DNA of 13,418 nt from Gemmatimonadales bacterium UBA7835. GTDB lineage: Bacteria > Gemmatimonadota > Gemmatimonadetes > Longimicrobiales > Gaopeijiaceae. The stretch is taken from positions 3,165 through 16,582 of the forward strand of contig DLTN01000054.1 of the NCBI GenBank assembly GCA_002500925.1, given 5' to 3'. The notes under the pieces are model-generated. The model saw only the letters and a program-made list of their open reading frames with translations, was not told where the DNA came from and ran no database searches. A program made the position numbers and the translations under genes. Below are positions 7,212-13,418 of this stretch, one piece after another. Each line of letters starts with the position of its first letter. Position 1 is the stretch's first letter.

Positions 7212-8044
7212 TGCTTCCTCGAGACCTCATCGAGCAATTGCAACTCGTCCGGCGTCAGTGCAGACATCCCTTCGGCTGAAATCTTGTCCAAAACCTTATC
7301 GACCTTGTCTAACAGCACGTTGTCTGCTTTAGCATTCCTTCTGCCTGCGGCTTTGAACGCATCCTCTCCGGACTTCTTCCGAGGCACCATAGCGAGCCTT
7401 GGCGTCCTCGGCTCGGTTCTTGGCGCTCTCTTCATGAACGACCATACCCGCCAATCAGCCTTAAGGTAAATCCACCCGGCGATCAGCCCTCCAAGGTGGG
7501 CGAGATGGGCTACACCGCTATTTCCCGCACTTCCTGCGGCACTTAAAAATGCGACTGCCGCCATGAAGGCGACTAGAAAACGCGCTTCGACGGGGAAGAT
7601 CCCGAAGACGTAAATCGGAGCGCGGGGCCAGTTCATAGCGAATGCCAGCATAACCCCGTACACAGCCGCCGAAGCACCCACGATTGAAGAAGGCAGAAAC
7701 AAAAAGCTCAGTAATGCCCCCCCCAGGCCGCAGATCAAATAGAACTTCAGAAATTCTCGTTCTCCCCACTTCTCTTCTATTGGACGACCAAAGAAGAAGA
7801 GCATGAGCATGTTGAAGAACAGGTGATACAGCCCACCATGCACAAACATGTAGGTGAGCGGGGCCCACGGGCGGAAGATGATCCGAGCAGGTTGAAACGC
7901 CAGCCAGTCGATCACGAGTCTCTGCGGCACCAGAAGCGTGATCGCAAACACAGCGGAGTTCGCGATGAGAAGACGCTTCACCATAGGCGTTGGACGGAAT
8001 ACCATGCCAAAAGAACCGTATCCGAAATCGTTCCGGTAACTCAT
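7199..8044 (-). CDS. Rhomboid-family intramembrane serine protease
   Basis: 281 aa from the ATG at 8044. The longer open frame (to 8125) would overlap ddl, and AAGGA lies 10 bases before this ATG. Rhomboid proteases cut membrane proteins within or near the bilayer. Six helices are visible, with HLFFN (H74, N78, the oxyanion-side HxxxN), the catalytic serine in VGASAAVYG (S125) and the catalytic histidine in AHLAHLGGLIAG (H183), so it should be active. After the last helix comes a basic linker and a soluble tail (about 225-281) ending in a LDKVDKVLDKISAEGMSALT-type helical motif, which resembles the small C-terminal domain common on rhomboids of Bacteroidota-like groups (recalled as DUF6576, not checked). 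The gene is last in the mutS-to-rhomboid cluster, 28 bases after ddl. Substrate unknown. Confidence 0.92.
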   Translation of the reverse strand: MSYRNDFGYGSFGMVFRPTPMVKRLLIANSAVFAITLLVPQRLVIDWLAFQPARIIFRPWAPLTYMFVHGGLYHLFFNMLMLFFFGRPIEEKWGEREFLKFYLICGLGGALLSFLFLPSSIVGASAAVYGVMLAFAMNWPRAPIYVFGIFPVEARFLVAFMAAVAFLSAAGSAGNSGVAHLAHLGGLIAGWIYLKADWRVWSFMKRAPRTEPRTPRLAMVPRKKSGEDAFKAAGRRNAKADNVLLDKVDKVLDKISAEGMSALTPDELQLLDEVSRKHKAN

Positions 8045-8054
8045 GCGTGCAACG

Positions 8055-8059
8055 TCCTT
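8055..8059 (-). promoter_or_regulatory. Ribosome binding site of the rhomboid gene
   Basis: AAGGA on the minus strand, 10 bases before the ATG at 8044. It decides the start against the longer frame that overlaps ddl. Confidence 0.5.
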
Positions 8060-8072
8060 AGCGCCATAGCCA

Positions 8073-9089
8073 TCACGCAGAGTCAACTCCTGAACGAGCC
8101 CGCGCGAGCTCGGCAATCCGGTCACAAAGTTCTGGAAACCCGATCGCCGCCGCGGCTGCCCCTTTGGGAAACAGACTGGTAGCGGTCATCCCGGGTAGGG
8201 TATTCGCCTCGAGGCACCAAGGCCGACCATCTTCGTCCACGATGAAGTCAACACGAGAATAGTCTCTGAGGTGAAGTGCGCCGTGCACCTGGAGTGCTAG
8301 TGCCCTGAGTCGCTCAGATAGCTCCGACGGTATATCCGCTGGGAAAATTTCCTGCGCCAAGCCCTCCTGATACTTGCACTCGTAGTCGAAAATCTCGTGC
8401 TGCGGGACAATCTCTCCCACCGGGAAAGTCTCACCACCCAGAACTCCGACTGTAAACTCTCGACCAGCGTGGTAGCGCTCATACAACACCGTGTCTTCCC
8501 AGGTAGAGCTTTCACCCATAGTCACCTCAAGCTCTGCCTGGTCGTGCGCTAAAACCAGTCTTAGAGATGACCCGCCTCTAGCGGCCTTAACTATCACCGG
8601 CAATCCAAGCGCAGACTCGACCTCATTCGCTGATAGGGGCCCGACGAGCCAATCCGGCGTTGGAATCGCGGCGTCCCTCAAGACCGTCTTGGTGGCCTCC
8701 TTATCCATCGCAAGCGAGCACCCGAAACAGTTACTCCCAGTGTACGTAACCCCGGCACCATCTAGGATATCCTGAATGGTACCATCTTCCCCACTGCCTC
8801 CGTGAAGCGCCATAAAAAACACATCGACCTGGGCCAACTCCGGAGCTTCGAGAATGTTAACAAACCTTTCGTTCTCCGATGCCAAAAGCGCAATCGGCTC
8901 TGGGGGAAGCTGCCCCACACCAGCTGACACTAGGTTAGCCTCCTCCTCCAGTGTCATGATTCCCCTCACCGTATCAACGGAAACCACGTGGTGGCCAGCC
9001 GCTCTAAGGGCTCCTGACACCTGAGTCCCGGACGCTAGGGACACGTCCCTCTCGTCGGAGGTCCCCCCCATGAGAACGCCTATCCTCAT
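8073..9089 (-). CDS. ddl: D-alanine--D-alanine ligase
   Basis: 338 aa, normal for the family. This cytoplasmic ATP-grasp enzyme joins two D-alanines for the peptidoglycan stem peptide. The N-terminus MRIGVLMGGTSDERDVSLASG is the family signature (E13). Other landmarks are ALHGGSGEDGTIQ, the lysines K130 and K168 that contact ATP, a KYQEG segment with Tyr240 at the place typical of D-Ala-D-Ala enzymes, SRVDF (R279, D281) and LEANTLPGMTATSLFPK (E294, N296) for the metals and substrate. Oddity: the serine loop reads KAARGGSSLRLV where most family members have KP..EGSSVG; the double serine is kept. The ATG at 9089 matches the family start, but no ribosome site is visible before it. It lies 95 bases after the PLP enzyme gene, and no terminator was recognised in that gap. 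Confidence 0.95.
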   Translation of the reverse strand: MRIGVLMGGTSDERDVSLASGTQVSGALRAAGHHVVSVDTVRGIMTLEEEANLVSAGVGQLPPEPIALLASENERFVNILEAPELAQVDVFFMALHGGSGEDGTIQDILDGAGVTYTGSNCFGCSLAMDKEATKTVLRDAAIPTPDWLVGPLSANEVESALGLPVIVKAARGGSSLRLVLAHDQAELEVTMGESSTWEDTVLYERYHAGREFTVGVLGGETFPVGEIVPQHEIFDYECKYQEGLAQEIFPADIPSELSERLRALALQVHGALHLRDYSRVDFIVDEDGRPWCLEANTLPGMTATSLFPKGAAAAAIGFPELCDRIAELARARSGVDSA

Positions 9090-9184
9090 AGGGAGGAGTC
9101 CCGACTTATCATGACTATACGGCCTCGCCCCGATCTAGCTGGCTTCTGATAGCGGTCGGCGAGAACTAAGGATGGCAAGCTCAA

Positions 9185-10225
9185 CTAGCTATCACACTTC
9201 CGAATCGAATCCGATTCAGAAGCGTGCCCTGGCTCTTCCAGGAAGCCGTTTTCGAGCATCCAGTCATCATCATAAACCTTACTCAGGTAGCGCTCACCCC
9301 AATCACAAGCGAGCGTGACTACAAAAGCATCAGGGTCGTTGACTCGTCTCGCTACCTCGACCGCTGCGTGCACCAAAAGACCTGCAGATCCTCCAACGAA
9401 AAGTCCTTCCTCGCGGGCTATCCGCCGGGCCATGCGAAACGCGACACCATCGTCGAAGCTCATGTATTCGTCTACAACATCAAGGTCGAGGGTCCCGGGG
9501 ATTTTATCGTTTCCAATACCTTCCACCTTATAGGGGTGCCCCTCGACCTTTTCTCCGGTATTGAAGAAAGTGGAAAGGATCGAACCCTCGGGGTCAACTC
9601 CAACTATTTGCACTGACGGGTTCTTCTCTTTCAGGTAGCGCCCTACCCCGGTCACGGTACCTCCTGTACCAGCGGAAGCCACAAAATGCGTTACACGTCC
9701 CTCGCTCTGTTCCCAAATCTCACGCCCGGTGGTCTCGTAATGTGCCTTCGGATTGGCTTGGTTATAGAACTGGTTCACCATGACCGCATCAGGTATCGCT
9801 TCGGCGATACTGCGTGCCCTGACCAAATAGTGGTCGGGGTCGTCCGGAGCTACTGCGGTTGGCGTGATCACGACTTCGGCACCAAACGCCTTTAATAGCT
9901 TGATTTTTTCGCCGCTCATCTTGTCCGGCATCGTACAGATACACCTGTACCCCTTCAGGGATGCGGCCATCGCGAGCGCGAGACCCGTGTTACCCCCAGT
10001 GGCCTCGACCACGGTCCCACCCGGTTTCAGAGTCCCATCAGCTTCAGCTGCCTCAATCATCGCCATCCCAATCCTATCCTTGATCGAACCACCGGGCCCG
10101 AAAAATTCACATTTTGCATAGACAGGAGTGGGAGTAGCACCGATGACAGAGTTCAGACGGACCATAGGAGTCCAACCGATGAGCTCTAGAACACTGTCGT
10201 AAGGACGTGGATGGCGATCAGCCAT
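9185..10225 (-). CDS. PLP-dependent cysteine synthase / cystathionine beta-synthase family enzyme
   Basis: 346 aa fold-type II PLP enzyme making cysteine or cystathionine from an activated serine. PLP lysine is K49 in GGSIKDR, the asparagine loop is ATGGNTG (75-81) and the phosphate loop SAGTGGT (184-190). EGIGNDKIP and EEGLFVGGSAG are also present. The NQANPKAHYETTGREI and YDDDWMLENGFL segments look more like the catalytic core of cystathionine beta-synthase than plain CysK, but the C-terminal CBS regulatory domains are absent. Oddities: TSGNTG is changed to TGGNTG, and the residue matching the CysK serine near the PLP ring nitrogen (SSGERYL) appears to be Trp309 (DWGERYL). Start ATG at 10225 with AGGA 7 bases upstream, 12 bases after the TonB-C gene. 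Which sulfur or amino substrate is used cannot be settled here. Confidence 0.9.
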   Translation of the reverse strand: MADRHPRPYDSVLELIGWTPMVRLNSVIGATPTPVYAKCEFFGPGGSIKDRIGMAMIEAAEADGTLKPGGTVVEATGGNTGLALAMAASLKGYRCICTMPDKMSGEKIKLLKAFGAEVVITPTAVAPDDPDHYLVRARSIAEAIPDAVMVNQFYNQANPKAHYETTGREIWEQSEGRVTHFVASAGTGGTVTGVGRYLKEKNPSVQIVGVDPEGSILSTFFNTGEKVEGHPYKVEGIGNDKIPGTLDLDVVDEYMSFDDGVAFRMARRIAREEGLFVGGSAGLLVHAAVEVARRVNDPDAFVVTLACDWGERYLSKVYDDDWMLENGFLEEPGHASESDSIRKCDS

Positions 10226-10237
10226 TTAGATTTCCTA

Positions 10238-10615
10238 TCAGGAGTTCGGTCCGGTGTCTAAACTGTCTGGCCTTGAGCTCTTGGAGAACCGAACAGGTAC
10301 GTGAGCCCATACCTCGACCTGCTTGCCACCCTGACGAGCAGACGAAAACTGCAAGTGGCGAGCCCCTTCCACCGCAGCAGAGTCAAAAGCCCGGTGTCCG
10401 GACGACTCAAGCACTCTGACACTGTCAACTGTACCCGTCGCGCTCACCCGGACGATGAGGACCGTTTCACCCTCTACGTCCTGATCCCACATTTGGAGCG
10501 GGTACTCTATCGGCACCTCACCAGAGAGAAAGCGTGGCCTTTCAATCTCATCACCACCACATGCAGGGGCGAATAGGCATACCGCCAAGCTGAGAAACTT
10601 ACGAACAACCCTCAA
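10238..10615 (-). CDS. Orphan TonB C-terminal-domain lipoprotein-like protein
   Basis: 125 aa. A hydrophobic N-terminus ends at APAC (Cys19), a weak lipobox, so the protein is probably exported and perhaps lipidated. Residues about 36-110 are a TonB-C fold: YPLQMWDQDVEGETVLIVRV, GTVDSVRVLESSGHRAFDSA, and a closing VEVWAHVPVRF. The membrane-spanning anchor and the Pro-rich spacer of real TonB are missing, so it should not energise transport by itself. It may bind an outer-membrane receptor or peptidoglycan. The start is TTG at 10615, overlapping the mutS stop as TTGA, with GGAG 7 bases upstream, so it is translationally coupled to mutS. Confidence 0.83.
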   Translation of the reverse strand: MRVVRKFLSLAVCLFAPACGGDEIERPRFLSGEVPIEYPLQMWDQDVEGETVLIVRVSATGTVDSVRVLESSGHRAFDSAAVEGARHLQFSSARQGGKQVEVWAHVPVRFSKSSRPDSLDTGPNS

Positions 10616-13230
10616 CCTTTATCTCCGGGGCGTTCGATTCCGCTCACCTCGTAGAGGATATCAAGCGCTTCACGTGGTGAGAGTGTGTCGGGATCGATTG
10701 CCCTTAGTCGAGCCACCATCGGATGCTCCGCAGAAAACATGGAAAGTTGATCCAGAGGGGGTTCAGACCCTGGTCGCAGTACCCCATGGCGACCTAAACC
10801 CTCCCCACCTCCGGTATGTGTTCCCTCGAGTTCGAAAAGAAGTTCCCGAGCTCTAGCCACAATGCCATCCGGGAGGCCGGCAAGCCTTGCTACTTGGATG
10901 CCGTACGAGCGATCCGCACCTCCTGATACGAGACGGCGAAGAAATACAATCTCGTCACCCACCTCGCGCACCGAAACGTTCATATTCTTGACCCCGGCAA
11001 GAAGATCACCAAGCTGGGTGAGCTCATGATAGTGAGTAGCAAAAACAGTCTTTGCGCCTATATGCTCATGCACATGCTCCGTTACAGCCCAGGCTATTGA
11101 TACACCGTCATAGGTTGAAGTCCCTCGTCCTATCTCATCAAGCAGCACGAGACTTCGGTCAGTCGCCCCGTGGACAATCGCAGCAGTCTCGCTCATTTCA
11201 ACCATGAACGTAGACTGACCTCGAGCCAAGTTGTCCGAAGCCCCGACGCGGGTGAAGATCCGGTCGGAAACCGCAAGGCGTGCAGCGCTTGCAGGAACAA
11301 AAGATCCCATCTGCGCTAGCAATTGGATGAGTCCGATCTGTCGCAAAACGGTGCTCTTCCCCGCCATGTTTGGCCCAGTCAGTACAATGATGTATCCATC
11401 ATCACCAAGCACGAGATCGTTAGGAATGAACTCCTCGCGGGGCATCATAGTTTCGACGACAGGGTGACGCCCCGAACGGATCTCTAGGTCGAAACCCGTG
11501 TGGACCTCAGGGCAAACGTATTCCCGCCGTACCGCCACTTCAGCGAGCGTGCTCAACACATCAAGCGATGCCGCTCGAGCGCCGGAATCCTGGAGTCGAG
11601 CTAGAGCTTCCGCGACTTGCTCTCGAACCCCGGCGAAGAGCTCAACCTCCAGGCTTCCTATACGGTCCTCAGCCTCAAAAACTTTTTCCTCCCACTGCTT
11701 GAGCTCTGGGGTGAAATAACGTTCTCCGTTCGTAAGTGTCTGCTTCCTTACATAGTCTTCCGGAACTTTGTCTAGGTTCGCCTTAGTAACCTCGAGGTAG
11801 TAACCAAACACCTTGTTAAATCCAACCTTGAGCGAGCCGATCCCGGTACGTTCACGCTCGCGAACCTGTAGGCCGGCAATGAAGTCGCGAGCACCATCAC
11901 GAATCTCCCGAATATCGTCTAGTTCAGCGGACCAGCCTTGCCGAATAACTCCGCCCTCGTGGAGAGTTGATGGAGGATCATCTGCGATTGCGTCGCTCAG
12001 TAAGTCACCAATGTCCTCTAACAAATCGATCTCGACACCTAATGACCTCAAGAGATCGGATGAAGCTCCGGAGCAAGCCTCCTGAATCAGAGGAAGCCTC
12101 TGGAGAGAAATCCGGAGGCTCATGAGGTCACGCGGCGCGACGCGCAGGGTGCCGAATTTCCCCGCAATCCTCTCTAGGTCACTAACCCCGCCCAGCGCGT
12201 CACGAAGACTCTGACGCAGTTCGGATGCATCGACCAATTCTGAAACAGCGTTCTGCCTAGCCCAGATCTCTTCGGTAACCACCAGTGGTTCGAGCACCCA
12301 CCTCCTAAGTTGGCGGCCACCCATAGCTGTCACAGTATCATCTAGTACATCTAAGAGTGTGCCGCCCTCTTCTCCCCCCCGCATCGGCTCGATCAACTCA
12401 AGATTGCGACGCGTCATCTCGTCTAGAAGCATCACGCGCCCAGGTCGAAGAACGCGAACGGGCTTTAAATGGGTTACTCCCGATGGCCGAATCTCACCTA
12501 AGTATTGGATCAACGATCCAGTGGCCCGAACAAGCTCGGCATCACCAGACTGAAATCCTAAACCGTCTAGGGCTTGCAGCCCGTAGACCCGAAGTAGCTC
12601 GGAGGTGCAAACATCCTCCTCAAACATCCAGTCGTCCCGAAGAGTCCGCGGGACATCGCCCGAAACCGACCGCCAAAGGTCCTCGTCCTCGGCCAATGCT
12701 CGTGGGATGAGAACCTCAGAGGGCTCAAGACACCCGACCTCGGCCCGAAGCTCGTCTTTTGGAACGGCCTTAACGGCAACTTCTCCAGTTGAAACATCCA
12801 GTCGGGCCAACGCGTACCCGGCCTCATCAGCCCCGACTATGGAGACTAGAAAGTTGTTCCTACGGTCACTGAGCAGGCTGTCTGCCACTACGGTGCCCGG
12901 CGTGACCGTTTCGGTCACCTCTCGCTTCACTATACCCTTGGCCTGCGCTGGATCTTCGACTTGGTCACAGATGGCCACCCGACGTCCCATCTTAACGAGT
13001 CGGGCCAGATAGTCGTCCAAAGCCTTAGCGGGAATACCAGCCAGCGGCACGCGCGCTGCTGCTCCATTGTTCCGCGAGGTCAGCGTAAGACCCAGCAACC
13101 TCGCGCCCTCCTCAGCATCGCTGTGGAAAAGCTCGTAAAAGTCGCCTACGCGAAAGAATAGCAGCGAATCTCGGTGCCGGGATTTCGCTTCCCGCCACTG
13201 CTGCATAAGAGGTGTATCGCCCGAAGCCAT
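10612..13230 (-). CDS. mutS: DNA mismatch repair protein MutS
   Basis: 872 aa from the ATG at 13230 (883 aa if a TTG at 13263 is used). MutS binds mispaired or looped DNA and, with ATP, recruits MutL. Domains in order: mismatch-binding domain with the FYE motif (F31, E33 in GDFYELF), connector, lever and clamp, then the ATPase domain with Walker A GPNMAGKST (from about 619), STFMVEMSE, Walker B LVLLDEIGRGTSTYDG (about 694-709) and FATHYHEL. DQLSMF near residue 828 resembles the beta-clamp-binding motif. The C-terminus keeps a DPDTLSPREALDILYEV helix region. All key ATPase and mismatch residues are present. The start is uncertain: neither candidate has a clear ribosome site, but the ATG places TPLMQQW about 6 residues from the N-terminus as in other MutS proteins. 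It is the first gene of the minus-strand cluster. Confidence 0.97.
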   Translation of the reverse strand: MASGDTPLMQQWREAKSRHRDSLLFFRVGDFYELFHSDAEEGARLLGLTLTSRNNGAAARVPLAGIPAKALDDYLARLVKMGRRVAICDQVEDPAQAKGIVKREVTETVTPGTVVADSLLSDRRNNFLVSIVGADEAGYALARLDVSTGEVAVKAVPKDELRAEVGCLEPSEVLIPRALAEDEDLWRSVSGDVPRTLRDDWMFEEDVCTSELLRVYGLQALDGLGFQSGDAELVRATGSLIQYLGEIRPSGVTHLKPVRVLRPGRVMLLDEMTRRNLELIEPMRGGEEGGTLLDVLDDTVTAMGGRQLRRWVLEPLVVTEEIWARQNAVSELVDASELRQSLRDALGGVSDLERIAGKFGTLRVAPRDLMSLRISLQRLPLIQEACSGASSDLLRSLGVEIDLLEDIGDLLSDAIADDPPSTLHEGGVIRQGWSAELDDIREIRDGARDFIAGLQVRERERTGIGSLKVGFNKVFGYYLEVTKANLDKVPEDYVRKQTLTNGERYFTPELKQWEEKVFEAEDRIGSLEVELFAGVREQVAEALARLQDSGARAASLDVLSTLAEVAVRREYVCPEVHTGFDLEIRSGRHPVVETMMPREEFIPNDLVLGDDGYIIVLTGPNMAGKSTVLRQIGLIQLLAQMGSFVPASAARLAVSDRIFTRVGASDNLARGQSTFMVEMSETAAIVHGATDRSLVLLDEIGRGTSTYDGVSIAWAVTEHVHEHIGAKTVFATHYHELTQLGDLLAGVKNMNVSVREVGDEIVFLRRLVSGGADRSYGIQVARLAGLPDGIVARARELLFELEGTHTGGGEGLGRHGVLRPGSEPPLDQLSMFSAEHPMVARLRAIDPDTLSPREALDILYEVSGIERPGDKG

Positions 13231-13418
13231 CAGTGAAGTTATTGCTGTAAGAAAGGCGCTCAAGACAGGGTGCCGAAACTGTTGCCTGTTCTATTTAAGA
13301 AGCGCAACCTCGAACACACACTGATACGCGTTCGACCCGGCGTCAAAACCCATGCCGCTAAACATCTCTCGCTGTGGTCGCGTCCAGAGTCTCAATTTCA
13401 ATTACTGTTACGACAGTT

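Noticed and set aside
8045..8125. Upstream extension of the rhomboid frame
   Set aside because: It overlaps the ddl end, and the ATG at 8044 has an AAGGA site and fits the family N-terminus.
9090..9184. Terminator or promoter between the PLP enzyme gene and ddl
   Set aside because: No GC-rich hairpin with T run and no good -35/-10 pair was found in the 95 bases.
13291..13401. Minus-strand frame of 36 codons before mutS
   Set aside because: Short, starts with TTG (or ATG at 13365), unrecognised product; cannot be told from chance.
13358..13417. Possible C-terminal end of a minus-strand gene entering from the right edge
   Set aside because: Only 19 codons before a TAG; the residues look protein-like (VTVIEIETLD) but this is too short to support.
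13270..13418. Plus-strand frame from a GTG at 13270, open to the window edge
   Set aside because: About 49 codons with no recognisable motif, and it competes with the minus-strand frames in the same stretch.

Overview
The window is 13.4 kb of densely coding bacterial DNA with ten well-supported genes on both strands and almost no free intergenic space. It appears mid-GC. No RNA genes, insertion sequences, CRISPR arrays or prophage genes were seen. The best guess for the organism is a Gemmatimonadota bacterium. This is inferred from protein style only: a PknB-type kinase fused through one membrane helix to a TolB/FlgO-like domain and a TPR tail, a rhomboid protease with a soluble C-terminal tail, an orphan TonB-C lipoprotein, and a 6-bladed beta-propeller lipoprotein. 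There is no marker rRNA to prove it.

Layout. (1) 109-3109, plus strand: a receptor-like Ser/Thr kinase followed closely by a small secreted protein of unknown function. (2) 3027-5155, minus strand: an unrecognised secreted protein of about 360 aa whose stop overlaps the start of a beta-propeller lipoprotein (ATGA). The lipoprotein gene runs tail to tail into the secreted-protein gene of block 1, with an 83 bp overlap. (3) 5156-5258: a short divergent control region with a plausible sigma70-type promoter and a perfect 6-bp-arm inverted repeat. (4) 5259-7195, plus strand: copC, copD and a lipoprotein cytochrome c, a copper-handling or respiratory-assembly operon. (5) 7199-13230, minus strand, read right to left: mutS, a TonB-C lipoprotein (TTGA overlap), a PLP-dependent cysteine synthase/cystathionine beta-synthase family enzyme, D-alanine-D-alanine ligase, and a rhomboid protease. 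This looks like a five-gene co-directional housekeeping cluster.

How the genes may work together. CopC is a periplasmic copper carrier and CopD the inner-membrane partner. The cytochrome c next to them ends in a Ser/Met/His-containing tail, so a copper-supply role for a respiratory enzyme is a reasonable inference. The two divergent exported proteins (360-aa protein and propeller) share the control region with copCD, but nothing in their sequence shows copper binding. The mutS cluster mixes DNA repair, sulfur amino-acid metabolism, peptidoglycan precursor synthesis and membrane proteolysis, so it is probably co-transcribed housekeeping and not one pathway.

Most of the window is recognisable. 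The least explained parts are the 360-aa exported protein with its propeller partner, the small secreted protein after the kinase, and the copCD-cytochrome c combination. Several genes use TTG or GTG starts, and two junctions are TTGA overlaps.
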